Part shown: positions 1 to 7,704 of the stretch, one piece after another | How the letters are laid out: every line of letters starts with the position of its first letter | Numbering within the stretch: the first letter of the stretch is position 1 | Assembly: GCA_045661305.1 (NCBI GenBank) | Contig: JAZRFJ010000012.1 | Span: 1 to 9,936 of the forward strand | Origin: UMGS1840 sp045661305 | GTDB taxonomy: Bacteria; Bacillota; Clostridia; UMGS1840 | Direction: 5' to 3' | Length of the DNA: 9,936 nt | Program-made: the position numbers and the translations under genes | Notes under the pieces: generated by a model | Told to the model about the DNA's origin: nothing | What the model saw: only the letters and a program-made list of their open reading frames with translations | Database searches by the model: none

Positions 1-1329
1 GTCATGGGTGGTGTTGTCCTCGATTTCCGTTAGCCGAGCAGAGAGTTCTATATTACACTCATTTACGATTGAAGAAACGGGAATACTGTCTGCATCGGCT
101 GCTTCATCTGAGATAAAAATACCAAAAGGACTTCCGGCAATAGCCGCAACAATGATTATAACGATTAAGATTACCAAAACAACTATAACACCTATCCAAC
201 CAAAGGTAGCGAAAAATGCAGTAGCCGCTTTTGATACAGCAGTCGCAATAGTCTTACTGATATTCGCTACTGTTTTAGCTGTTTTTATCGCGACAGCCTT
301 TGCTATTTTAGCCGCCTTTATAGTTGCTTCACTTACGGCTTTTTTCGTAACTTCTTTTTGAGTTTTTACAACTTTCTTGGTTGTTTTAGACGGTTTCTTC
401 TTTGCAGTTTTAGCGATATAGGGACTACCGCTTTTTACAACAGATTTCGGTTTTCCAACAACATTATCACGGGTTTTCAAAGTTTTATTTGAATTTGCCG
501 CATTCCTTTTAACTGAAGCTGCAGTTTCCTTTGATTTCGGTATGTTATTACAAGAAAATTTTATTGTTTCAGCTTGTGTTTTTCGATATTCAGCTTTTGT
601 TTTTAGTTTTTTAGAAACATATTCTTTTCGGACATCTTTAGACGAAACAACAGAATCATAAGAAGGAGCCTTTAACGGCTCCTTACCCTTAACACCTTTT
701 GTCGCATCTTCAGGTGTATGTTGCTTTATATAGTTTTCCTTTGTCTTTACACCGTGAGAAAATTTTTCATTTTGAGATTTTAAATATTCCTCTCTGGTCT
801 TGAGAGTTGCTTTTTCCTGAGCATTGCTTTTAGCTTGTTCTACGGATTTTTGATTTTTGAAAGGTTGTTCGTTGTCGTTGAATTTTTCCTTCGTTTTTGG
901 TGCATTTTCGTCCGTTTTAGGCTCATTTTTAACCGTCTTTGGCTCTTTGTCAGGAGTTTCAGATTCTTCCGGTGTAGGCTCCTTATTTTCCAGAATTTCA
1001 TTTTCCCGTGTTTTAACCTTTTGTCTGTGTTCCTTTATTTTATTCTGTGCATAAGCTTTACCTTTAAGATAAACTACATTAACAGTTGTATAAGCTGTAT
1101 TTTCAACACTTTCAGAAGCCTCTGTATCAGCTTTTGGTGGTTCTGAATATACCTTATTTTTTCCAAGTTTTGAATCAACTACTTTTTTAACCAAGATGTC
1201 TTTCATAGCAGCCTTAGTATCTTTAACTGTATTTACAACTGTTTCTTTTCTTTTAACTTTAATTTTAGGAATACTTGCAGTTTCTTTAGATTTTGGGGAT
1301 TGTTTTGTCTTAATATCTTTTTCACTCAT
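1..1329 (-). CDS. CD1108-like transfer protein, N-terminal part (expected membrane-anchored cell-wall hydrolase); truncated by window edge
   Basis: An open frame runs without a stop from the ATG at 1329 to the window edge, giving 443 residues with the C-terminus missing. Residues 1-370 are very rich in Lys, Glu and Thr and carry a degenerate motif of the form KT(K/R)ExY (around residues 105, 145, 176, 194, 242 and 284). Residues 307-372 are Lys/Ala-rich. One strong membrane segment lies at about 374-399, followed by about 44 outer residues including ARLTEIEDN. This layout (long basic cytoplasmic tail, one membrane span, then an extracellular NlpC/P60 or CHAP peptidase) is that of the CD1108-type proteins that follow VirB4 in Tn1549-like elements. 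The catalytic domain lies outside the window, so its presence is inference. An AGAGG site at 1339-1343 overlaps the virB4 stop, 9 nt before the start, indicating coupling to virB4. The likely role is local opening of peptidoglycan for the transfer channel. Confidence 0.78.
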   Translation of the reverse strand, partial: MSEKDIKTKQSPKSKETASIPKIKVKRKETVVNTVKDTKAAMKDILVKKVVDSKLGKNKVYSEPPKADTEASESVENTAYTTVNVVYLKGKAYAQNKIKEHRQKVKTRENEILENKEPTPEESETPDKEPKTVKNEPKTDENAPKTKEKFNDNEQPFKNQKSVEQAKSNAQEKATLKTREEYLKSQNEKFSHGVKTKENYIKQHTPEDATKGVKGKEPLKAPSYDSVVSSKDVRKEYVSKKLKTKAEYRKTQAETIKFSCNNIPKSKETAASVKRNAANSNKTLKTRDNVVGKPKSVVKSGSPYIAKTAKKKPSKTTKKVVKTQKEVTKKAVSEATIKAAKIAKAVAIKTAKTVANISKTIATAVSKAATAFFATFGWIGVIVVLVILIVIIIVAAIAGSPFGIFISDEAADADSIPVSSIVNECNIELSARLTEIEDNTTHD

Positions 1330-1341
1330 AATAAAAAACCT

Positions 1342-3681
1342 CTATTTCACTTCTCCCGGCTTGGTCGACATGAGCTTATATAGCTCTGTGTCTGTCGGGA
1401 ACTCATTTACAAACGGAACAATAGAGCCACCTACTTTAATAAGTCCACGTCCGGCTCCTGCATTTGTAATATAGCTCATTTGTGTATCAGAAATATTAAG
1501 AAGCTCTGACAAGTCCTTTCTATCAGATGGGGCCTGATTCAGCATCAACAAGAATTCACTATTTGCTAACATTCCTCTTGCAGTTTCGTTATTGAGACAA
1601 TCCGAGATATTCTGTGTGATTCCTGTTAATAATCCGCCATACTTTCTAAAGCGTTTCCAAGCCTTTAATAAAAAATCTGCACTATACTGATTCTTGAAGA
1701 ATAAATGAGCTTCATCAATATATACTCTTGTGTATATCCCACGCTTTCTGTTTTCAATAACTCTGTTCATAATATTATCAAGCATAATGAGAAGTCCGAT
1801 AGATTTCATCTGTTCTCCAAGCTCTAAAATGTCATAGCATACTATTCGTTTGTTGACATCCACATTACTTTGATGAGCAAACGCATCAAGACTTCCCGTT
1901 GTAAACATTTCAATACATACTGCAAGGTCGTGAGCTTCGCTTTCAGGCTGATTTAAAAGTTCATCACGAAGCTCAATAAATGTAGGTTCTTTATCAGTTC
2001 TGCCATTCATATAGTCTGCAAATACTCTAATGGTACAACGGTCAATAATTGATTTATCCTTTGCTCCTATTCCACCTCCCATACGGGTTGAACCGCTTTT
2101 TAAGAGCTCGTCAAAGATAGAGATAAGAAGCTCGGATTTCATCGATACAGGATTGTCGTCATCTGCATCAATGTCTTTATTTATAGACATTGCATTGATG
2201 TGGTTTGCTGACGAAACAGAAAGCTTGATGTTTTCACCGCCCAAATTTTTAATAAGCGGAGCATATTCCCGTTCCGGATCAATTACGATAATATCGTCTT
2301 TTGAGAATATTGCAGCTAAAGCCATTTCAAGCTTTGAAGCGAATGATTTACCCGAACCTGATACACCAAGCACGAATCCGTTACCATTCAAAAGCAATTT
2401 TCGGTTGCACATTAAGAGATTATGGGATATTGCATTGACACCATAATACAGACCGCCATCATCAATAATCTCTTGTGTCTTATATGGCATCAGCACCGCT
2501 GTACTTTCTGTAGTAAGAGTTCGCTCTGTTTTTAGCTTCATAAGACCATAAGGAAGGACTGTATTTAAACCATCCTCTTGTTGATACCTGAGTGTTGCAA
2601 AATTACAAAGGTGCTTTCTGCCGATGGATAACAGAGTTTCTGTATCGTTGTTAAGCTCATCAAGTGTATCTGCCACATGAACGAGAGTAACGGTTACAAA
2701 CATCATTCTTTGGTCACGTTCAGTAAGGTCTTTTAAAAATTCTTTTGTTTCGTCTCGTATTTGCTCCAAATCATACGGAATATTTGCAGAAAAGTTATTA
2801 TTCATATTTTGCTGTCGTTGCCATTTTGCAATTTCTGTTTCTGCTCCTAAAAGCTTTTTCTGAACAATCTTTACCGCTACATCTGTTGGTATTGGTTGAA
2901 TATCAACACTGAGCATCATACTTCGTGCAAAATCCGTTAGTTCTGAAATCATACTGTCCTTCAAAAACGAAGGGTATTCTTTTAAGAATATTACTCTTGC
3001 AAATTTTTCCCCCATCTTGATATGGTCGCTTTTAAACTCAATACTATCAGGACAAATCTTGTCTTTGAATGAGCTTCCTTTTGCCATCTTCTTTTTCATA
3101 TCAAGATTGAATTCATTTACATCACCATTCCTGAAAAAATCATAAAAAATACGAAGCCTTTCTTTATATCCAAGCTCAGTAATTTTAGATGATAATTTTG
3201 CATAGTCGGCAGTTAAGTCATTATTAACACGAGTGAAGAATATTTTTGCTTCTTCAGCATTCTTTTTCTCTGTAGAAATAGTAATAAACTTATCGTGAAC
3301 TATGTTATTACTGTCTGCCATTTTATCGGAAAAGATTCCCGAAAGTTCATTTGCATATACAGTATAGTCCGCTTCATCATTCGGTATAATAAGACTAGAC
3401 AACACCTTATGGCTTAACTGTCTGTTAAACACGTTTATCTTTGCCATTGCATCAGTCGGAAATCCATTTATGAGTGCTGAATGCGCAAGAAACATTGATA
3501 ATTGGTCATCATCGGAGGCAACTGCATAGTTTATATCCGAAAAACGCCATGTCTTTGTATATTTATGCCCACATTTAAAAATTCCGTTCTTATACACCTT
3601 ATCAATCAGTATTGATTGTTGAACTGATTTGGGAATTCTTCTTTTTTCCTTTTTTTGTTTTCTTCTTCCGAACAGAAACAT
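1342..3681 (-). CDS. virB4: VirB4-family type IV secretion ATPase
   Basis: This 779-residue protein is a cytoplasmic or membrane-associated ATPase that energises assembly and substrate movement in the conjugation channel. Walker A is GVSGSGKS (residues 439-446), Walker B is VYIDEAHLF (653-661), and GITQN (687-691) fits the conserved motif after Walker B. The N-terminal half (about 20-400) matches the VirB4 scaffold, with WRFSDINYAVA near 46-56. The first 20 residues are strongly basic. The ATG at 3681 has a perfect AAGGAGG at 3691-3697, spaced 9 nt, so the 80-nt overlap with the preceding PrgI gene is real and not a frameshift artefact. Length is within the usual range for Gram-positive VirB4/TcpF-like proteins. 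The next gene begins 12 nt after the stop. The family call is very secure; the symbol is generic. Confidence 0.95.
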   Translation of the reverse strand: MFLFGRRKQKKEKRRIPKSVQQSILIDKVYKNGIFKCGHKYTKTWRFSDINYAVASDDDQLSMFLAHSALINGFPTDAMAKINVFNRQLSHKVLSSLIIPNDEADYTVYANELSGIFSDKMADSNNIVHDKFITISTEKKNAEEAKIFFTRVNNDLTADYAKLSSKITELGYKERLRIFYDFFRNGDVNEFNLDMKKKMAKGSSFKDKICPDSIEFKSDHIKMGEKFARVIFLKEYPSFLKDSMISELTDFARSMMLSVDIQPIPTDVAVKIVQKKLLGAETEIAKWQRQQNMNNNFSANIPYDLEQIRDETKEFLKDLTERDQRMMFVTVTLVHVADTLDELNNDTETLLSIGRKHLCNFATLRYQQEDGLNTVLPYGLMKLKTERTLTTESTAVLMPYKTQEIIDDGGLYYGVNAISHNLLMCNRKLLLNGNGFVLGVSGSGKSFASKLEMALAAIFSKDDIIVIDPEREYAPLIKNLGGENIKLSVSSANHINAMSINKDIDADDDNPVSMKSELLISIFDELLKSGSTRMGGGIGAKDKSIIDRCTIRVFADYMNGRTDKEPTFIELRDELLNQPESEAHDLAVCIEMFTTGSLDAFAHQSNVDVNKRIVCYDILELGEQMKSIGLLIMLDNIMNRVIENRKRGIYTRVYIDEAHLFFKNQYSADFLLKAWKRFRKYGGLLTGITQNISDCLNNETARGMLANSEFLLMLNQAPSDRKDLSELLNISDTQMSYITNAGAGRGLIKVGGSIVPFVNEFPTDTELYKLMSTKPGEVK

Positions 3682-4012
3682 CCTTTAACACCTCCTTATA
3701 TTCATCATACAAATAGTTCTCGCTCTTGTATGTGCGAACACCTGAACAGATAAATTCGCTATAAATAAATGCGATTACAAACTGTTCAAAATTCATACCG
3801 TTATACCTGAAAAAACCAGCCGCAGCTAATGGTGCTGCACACACAATACAAAGCCAGGACACAGTTTCTTTATCTAAAACATTTTTTAATCCGAAATAGA
3901 TCCCGACTGCAGCACCAACTGCTCCGAGCGAACAAATAAACTGCCTCATTGAAAGTCCCATAAACAGGCTTTCGTGGTAATCTTTTATTTCTTTGTTTAT
4001 ACGAATTTCCAA
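3602..4012 (-). CDS. prgI: PrgI-family membrane protein of the transfer channel (TTG start)
   Basis: This 136-residue protein starts with MEIRINKEIKDY and continues through ESLFMGLSMRQF, the recognisable opening of PrgI-family proteins of Gram-positive conjugative elements. Two hydrophobic segments lie at about 26-44 and 53-69, and the later part contains YNGMNFEQFV and a Y-rich SENYLYDEYKEV stretch. The C-terminus (about 115-136) is Lys-rich and polar. The start codon is TTG (4010-4012), supported by AAGGAGG at 4022-4028 with 9-nt spacing; this site overlaps the stop of the upstream gene. The last 80 nt also encode the start of VirB4 in another frame. It is placed directly before virB4, as in related elements, where the pair are thought to form the VirB3/VirB4-like part of the channel. 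That partnership is family knowledge, not visible here. Confidence 0.9.
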   Translation of the reverse strand: MEIRINKEIKDYHESLFMGLSMRQFICSLGAVGAAVGIYFGLKNVLDKETVSWLCIVCAAPLAAAGFFRYNGMNFEQFVIAFIYSEFICSGVRTYKSENYLYDEYKEVLKDVSVRKKKTKKGKKKNSQISSTINTD

Positions 4013-4026
4013 AGCTCAAAACCTCC

Positions 4027-4599
4027 TTATCTTTCAGGCTCGTTTTTATTTGGAGCTTTCGGCTGAATATCCGTAGGCTTTCTACCGTCCTTTGGTTTTA
4101 TAAAATCAATCTTGTCGCATAACGACATTGTTTGATGTGTAAGAGGTCTTTGCCAAGATTTATGAGTCGGTGCCCACTTAAAGCCATTCTTTTTAAGAAC
4201 ATCTATTTTTTCATCAGACGGTTTTTCCAAAAAGTTAAGCTGAAGTCTGTTATTAGCAAGATTGACTACGGCTTCGCCACCATTAAACTCCCAGCTCTTA
4301 AAAACAGTTTCAGGTTTTGTCTGTATTCTTTCAATAACTGCTTTTAGTCTGTCTATTTCTTTGCGGTTATTTGTAAAGAATTGTCCGGGATACGGTGTTG
4401 TCTGACCGTCTTTCACTCTTTTATCAAGCTCCATAACTGTCTCATTTGGTACTTCGGGATGACCGAATGTTGTGTTATTCTGCTTAAAATAGTCATTTAC
4501 TGATTGCATATATTTAAGTCTGTTATCTAACATTTCAATATTTTCCTGAAGCTTTGTTACCACATTATAATCATTACTTTTAATTACATTGTTAAACAT
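4027..4599 (-). CDS. Small DUF3560-tail-like protein within the transfer operon, function unknown
   Basis: This 190-residue soluble protein has no signal peptide or membrane segment. Residues 13-95 are mostly helical and charged, with LDNRLKYMQSVNDYF near 24-38 and NNRKEIDRLKAVIERI near 77-92. Residues 100-155 contain WEFNGGEAV, then RLQLNF, then a segment KNGFKWAPTHKSWQRPLT (137-154). From memory, this order (helical 'NNxxxIxRLKxxI', then 'FxGGxV', then 'GFxWxPxxxxWQRxLT') is the C-terminal part of DUF3560-type and some methylase-associated proteins of phages and mobile elements, there preceded by a larger N-terminal domain that is absent here. The tail (165-190) is Pro/Lys-rich. It lies between the TrbL-like and PrgI genes, with AAGGAGG at 4609-4615, 9 nt before the ATG and overlapping the previous stop. 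It is clearly co-translated with the transfer genes, but no biochemical role can be assigned. Confidence 0.8.
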   Translation of the reverse strand: MFNNVIKSNDYNVVTKLQENIEMLDNRLKYMQSVNDYFKQNNTTFGHPEVPNETVMELDKRVKDGQTTPYPGQFFTNNRKEIDRLKAVIERIQTKPETVFKSWEFNGGEAVVNLANNRLQLNFLEKPSDEKIDVLKKNGFKWAPTHKSWQRPLTHQTMSLCDKIDFIKPKDGRKPTDIQPKAPNKNEPER

Positions 4600-4613
4600 A
4601 GATTTTATCCTCC

Positions 4614-5453
4614 TTATGTTCCTAACATTTCTTTAATTATTCTGTCTGAACCCTTAATGAGTCCGACCAATACAAGCATATTAAAAATCGTTTCTCCAAT
4701 ATATTTCCATATCATAGTTACTGTTGTTATGCTCGTATCAAGTGTTGGTGTACTTGAGCTTGAGAAAGCAGTAAAAATTATACACGCAAGTACAATTACT
4801 GCACCTTCCAAACATACACCAACATAAGATTTTACAAAGTGTTTTCCCATTTCCGATGTACCTTCTCCGGCAAAAGAAGATAATGGAACTGGAGCAAGCG
4901 CCGTGTACATATATAGTCTGAAAAATCTTCCATAAACCGACATTATCATTATAAATGCCATAATTGTTATGAAAAGACTTCCCAGGATTGTAACAAGCCA
5001 CAATGGAATAGAAGCCCAAAAACCTGCATCTTCAACAGCAGTTTCAATAGCAGACGGAAGTGTTACTGCTGCCGAACCGACACCGCCAAGAGAACCGGCA
5101 ATTTGAGATACAACACCTCCACATATTTTATAAAGAGCAATCATCAGGTCCATTGCGTATGTTACTGCAACCTTTGCAGCTACAAAACGAATAAAGTGTC
5201 TTAGTGCATATTCAGGTCTTTGAAAATCACGGAAGGATGCCGTGCTCTTAAATATGGACATAGCAAAAAAGAGAACTAACAAGCCAAGTCCGATAGCTTG
5301 AAGTCCTCCGTTAATTCCTTGAACAACACCCCATACAGTTCCACCCTTAAAGTTTTCGGGTGAAGTTGTTACTAAAGTCCATATTTCTGTCATTTTATCA
5401 TTCCAAGTAGCAAAAGCATTTTCCAAGTTGGCAACAATCCAATTATCACTCAA
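4614..5453 (-). CDS. TrbL/VirB6-like polytopic membrane protein of the transfer channel (TTG start)
   Basis: This 279-residue protein has about five or six membrane segments (roughly 49-68, 91-116, 150-180, 183-196, 208-231 and 252-267). Its organisation matches the TrbL/VirB6-like inner channel component of Gram-positive conjugative elements, with a polar N-terminus (FATWNDKMTEIWTLV), a motif FRLYMYTALAPVPLSSFAGEG (split around residues 178-198) typical of these proteins, and a short basic C-terminus (DRIIKEML). The start is TTG at 5451-5453, with AAGGAGG at 5463-5469 spaced 9 nt; the first internal Met is at residue 21 and lacks comparable support. It follows the Maff2 gene after a hairpin, and its stop overlaps the ribosome binding site of the next gene. 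The expected role is forming the membrane pore with PrgI. Assignment rests on topology, the LAPVPLSSFAGEG-type motif and gene order. Confidence 0.88.
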   Translation of the reverse strand: MSDNWIVANLENAFATWNDKMTEIWTLVTTSPENFKGGTVWGVVQGINGGLQAIGLGLLVLFFAMSIFKSTASFRDFQRPEYALRHFIRFVAAKVAVTYAMDLMIALYKICGGVVSQIAGSLGGVGSAAVTLPSAIETAVEDAGFWASIPLWLVTILGSLFITIMAFIMIMSVYGRFFRLYMYTALAPVPLSSFAGEGTSEMGKHFVKSYVGVCLEGAVIVLACIIFTAFSSSSTPTLDTSITTVTMIWKYIGETIFNMLVLVGLIKGSDRIIKEMLGT

Positions 5454-5477
5454 AAGTATTCACCTCCTTCAATGGGC

Positions 5478-5501
5478 AGAGCCACCCTAAAGAGTGGCTC
5501 T
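5478..5501 (-). promoter_or_regulatory. Intercistronic hairpin between Maff2 and the TrbL-like gene
   Basis: AGAGCCAC (5478-5485) and GTGGCTCT (5494-5501) form a perfect 8-bp stem with an 8-nt loop. No U-tract follows on the transcript, so it is unlikely to be a simple terminator. It begins 14 nt after the Maff2 stop and ends 9 nt before the next ribosome binding site. The position fits a 3' mRNA-stabilising or partial-termination element that would raise pilin-like Maff2 output relative to downstream genes; this is inference. Confidence 0.6.
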
Positions 5502-5514
5502 ACAACAAGAAACA

Positions 5515-5832
5515 TTACATAATCATATCGAGTATATCTTTTGCAAATGCAATGATTACACCGCCAAAAAATGTAAGAAAGCCATTAGCTCTCTGCGAAG
5601 CATCGTGAGATTTAAGGGATAAACCAATCTGCACAATACCAAACCCAAGCAAAATAAGACCGATTGCTTTTATTGCAGAAAAGATAAAGTCAGACAAGCC
5701 ATTTATTGTAGCAAGTGGATCTGCTGCAAGAACTGTATTTGTCATTACTGACATTATAATTACAACAATTGTAAGTAGATTTTTTAATTTACGAAGTTTC
5801 TCTTTTATTTTTTTAATCTTTATTTTATTCAT
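5515..5832 (-). CDS. Maff2-family pilin-like mobile element protein
   Basis: This 105-residue protein starts at the ATG at 5832. An in-frame ATG at 5847 is rejected because it overlaps the ribosome binding site (GGAGGT at 5840-5845), which is correctly spaced, 7 nt, for 5832. The protein has a basic N-terminus (KIKIKKIKEKLRKLKN), a hydrophobic stretch LLTIVVIIMSVMTNTVLAAD that looks like a signal peptide ending near residue 37, then a second hydrophobic segment (AIKAIGLILLGFGIVQIG) and a third (FFGGVIIAFAKDIL), with a polar loop SLKSHDASQRANG between them. This is the pattern of Maff2-family proteins, which resemble TrbC/VirB2 pilins in size and topology. It sits directly downstream of virD4 (32-nt gap) and is followed by a hairpin, consistent with a subunit needed in large amounts. 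The pilin role is family-based inference. Confidence 0.9.
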   Translation of the reverse strand: MNKIKIKKIKEKLRKLKNLLTIVVIIMSVMTNTVLAADPLATINGLSDFIFSAIKAIGLILLGFGIVQIGLSLKSHDASQRANGFLTFFGGVIIAFAKDILDMIM

Positions 5833-5839
5833 TTCAGTT

Positions 5840-5845
5840 ACCTCC
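5840..5845 (-). promoter_or_regulatory. Ribosome binding site that fixes the Maff2 start
   Basis: GGAGGT lies 7 nt before the ATG at 5832. It falls inside the codons following the upstream in-frame ATG at 5847, which therefore has no usable site of its own. The mature gene should be annotated five codons shorter than the longest frame. Confidence 0.85.
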
Positions 5846-5864
5846 ATTTATTTCTTTTGTTACA

Positions 5865-7637
5865 TCATATTTTTTCATCTTCTGCCCCCAGTTCTATAAT
5901 TTCAACATTTTCTAAATCTGAAAACGACAAATCTTTTCTTAGATAGTTATTATTTTTATTATGCTTATATGGTGCTGTGCCACCATCGGCTGTAAGCTTA
6001 ACATTTGGATGCGACATTATATCATACTTCTTATCCATAATAGGCTTTTCACCACGCATAAAAATAAGTGCGTTACTGTTATCCAAAAGCCTTACTTCAT
6101 CAAGTGTTAAAAGCTCACGACCTGCATTTTGGTAATTGGTATTACTTGAACCGTGTGAGCCTTTTGTAACACCTCTCGACTTTGTATTTATTGTTTCTTT
6201 ACCAAGCATTTTTGAAATATATTCGTGCGTAGATTGCTCGTTACCGCCGAGATAAAGCATTGTGTCGCAGTTACCGACTAAGCTTTCCCAACTGTCTTTA
6301 AAAAGTGCCTTTAACTGTGCCATATTCTGAATAATAATACTCACGAAAATTCTCCTTGAACGCATTGTAGAAACCTTTTTATCAAACTCATCAGGAAGTG
6401 CGACATTGGCAAATTCATCAAGTATAAAATGAACCGGAACAGGAAGCTCTCCCGTTTCTTTATGAATTACATCGGCACAGTAATACAACTCTTGAAATGC
6501 TTGCGTATAAAGCATTCCAATAATGTAATTAAATGAGCTGTCGCTATCGGGAATAACACAAAAAATTGCTTTTTTCTTTTCTCCCATACTGCCAATATTA
6601 AGATTATCATAAGATGTTATTCTTGCGATTTCCGGAAGATTAAATGCAGCAAGTCTTACTGCCGCAGAAATAAGAATTGATTTTGCAGTTTTACCTGCTG
6701 CCTGTTTGAAAATTTTGTATTGTTTCAAAGCGATATGATTAGGATTTTCTTCTTCCAGTCCCTGAAAAATAATATCCATAGGTGATTGGTAATCTTCATC
6801 ATCTTCCATAGCTGCCGAATTTTCAATTAAAAACATAAGTGTTTCAAAATTTTGTTCTTCCGGTGGAGCTTCATGCAGTAAATAAAGCATAAGTGCTGAA
6901 TCAAGTGCTATTTCCGCTTTCTCCCAAAACGGATCATTCTGTGATGAATTTTTAGGTGTAGTATTTTGGATAAGATTAGTTATAAGACTCACAACGTCTT
7001 TATCAGTACGGATATATGAAAACGGATTATAACCATCAGAATTTTCGGGGTTTATAAGATTAAAAACTTTTACATCATATCCTTTTTCCAATAATAGAAG
7101 TGCAGTAGATCGAAGAAGTTCGCCCTTAGGATCAGCAATTACAAATGATGTATTACATTGCATTATATTTGGTTTTGCATAAAATCGTGTCTTACCTGCA
7201 CCCGAACCACCAACGACAAGAACATTATGATTTCGTCTATGTTTTTTACCGTTAAGTCCCAATCTCATATTTTGCGAAAAAATTAGATTTCTGCTTATAT
7301 CCCGTCTGTCTTCGTATCTTCTTACAATCTGAGATACAACACCCCATTTTGCTGAACCGTGTTCTTCTCCCAATCTGTAATTCTCTCTTGAAGAAAAATA
7401 TACACCTATCCCCATTATATAGAAGAATAAAAAAACGAGTACGGTCTTCAGACTATACTCATTAAAGGTTATCTGCATTGGATTTTCAAGTGCTATTGTA
7501 ATTCTCTCTAAAAGTTCAAAAAGATTGTTTCCTTCCCGATAACACCCTGAAATAATTAGCGCAAGCCATACAACTACGGGCGAAAGACATATAAATAAAA
7601 TTATAAGAGTTTTAGTTTCGTTTTGTCTGTTCAACAT
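5865..7637 (-). CDS. virD4: VirD4/TraG-family type IV coupling protein
   Basis: This 590-residue protein is the membrane ATPase that links the relaxase-DNA complex to the secretion channel. Two N-terminal membrane segments lie at about 10-30 and 64-81. Then come GEEHGSAKWG (about 90-99), Walker A GGSGAGKT (143-150), the family signature ADPKGELL (about 168-175), Walker B FILDEF (404-409), IIIQNMAQL (about 435-443) and a C-terminal GGNEQSTHEYISKMLG region. The length is normal. The longest frame starts at a GTG (7643) that lies next to the ribosome binding site (AGGAGG, 7643-7648) and is not usable; ATG at 7637 (spacing 5) is chosen, while TTG at 7634 (spacing 8) is a possible alternative. It is the first gene of the visible transfer operon. 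The acidic, Asp/Glu-rich C-terminus (SDLENVEIIELGAEDEKI) is typical. In related elements a small DUF3801/PcfB-type gene lies upstream; here an ATPase gene does. Confidence 0.95.
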   Translation of the reverse strand: MLNRQNETKTLIILFICLSPVVVWLALIISGCYREGNNLFELLERITIALENPMQITFNEYSLKTVLVFLFFYIMGIGVYFSSRENYRLGEEHGSAKWGVVSQIVRRYEDRRDISRNLIFSQNMRLGLNGKKHRRNHNVLVVGGSGAGKTRFYAKPNIMQCNTSFVIADPKGELLRSTALLLLEKGYDVKVFNLINPENSDGYNPFSYIRTDKDVVSLITNLIQNTTPKNSSQNDPFWEKAEIALDSALMLYLLHEAPPEEQNFETLMFLIENSAAMEDDEDYQSPMDIIFQGLEEENPNHIALKQYKIFKQAAGKTAKSILISAAVRLAAFNLPEIARITSYDNLNIGSMGEKKKAIFCVIPDSDSSFNYIIGMLYTQAFQELYYCADVIHKETGELPVPVHFILDEFANVALPDEFDKKVSTMRSRRIFVSIIIQNMAQLKALFKDSWESLVGNCDTMLYLGGNEQSTHEYISKMLGKETINTKSRGVTKGSHGSSNTNYQNAGRELLTLDEVRLLDNSNALIFMRGEKPIMDKKYDIMSHPNVKLTADGGTAPYKHNKNNNYLRKDLSFSDLENVEIIELGAEDEKI

Positions 7638-7642
7638 AACCA

Positions 7643-7648
7643 CCTCCT
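7643..7648 (-). promoter_or_regulatory. Ribosome binding site deciding the virD4 start
   Basis: AGGAGG lies 5 nt before ATG 7637 and 8 nt before TTG 7634. The GTG at 7643 would overlap the site, so it cannot be the start. The U-rich tail of the upstream hairpin ends almost immediately before this site, so the leader between them is only a few bases long. Confidence 0.7.
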
Positions 7649-7649
7649 A

Positions 7650-7684
7650 AAATCGAAAAGAGAGTGATCTTTTTAACCACTCCC
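7650..7684 (-). terminator. Hairpin with U-rich tail between the DUF4143 ATPase gene and virD4 (terminator or attenuator)
   Basis: On the minus-strand transcript GGGAGTGGTT (7675-7684) can pair with GATCACTCTC (7660-7669) around a five-A loop; this gives 10 pairs, of which three are G-U. The tail is UUUUCGAUUU (7650-7659). It starts 20 nt after the ATPase gene's stop. It looks like a moderate intrinsic terminator, but virD4's ribosome binding site follows at once, leaving no room for a promoter in between. It may therefore act as a partial terminator or leader hairpin for the transfer operon. Confidence 0.55.
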
Positions 7685-7704
7685 AAATCAAAATACTTAT
7701 TTAA

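Noticed and set aside
8..361. Plus-strand open frame of 117 codons
   Set aside because: It is antisense to the Lys/Ala-rich and membrane part of the CD1108-like gene; it lacks a ribosome binding site and its low-complexity product mirrors the repeats on the other strand.
663..684. 8-bp stem AAGGAGCC/GGCTCCTT with a 6-nt loop
   Set aside because: It lies well inside the coding region of the CD1108-like protein, has no U-tract and is explained by the codons; no regulatory role is supported.
3602..3681. Possible frameshift joining PrgI and VirB4
   Set aside because: VirB4 has its own ATG and a perfect AAGGAGG at the normal distance, and both protein ends look family-like, so this is a true overlap.
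5833..5847. Longer Maff2 start at ATG 5847
   Set aside because: The ribosome binding site for the downstream ATG lies within these codons, and no site precedes 5847.
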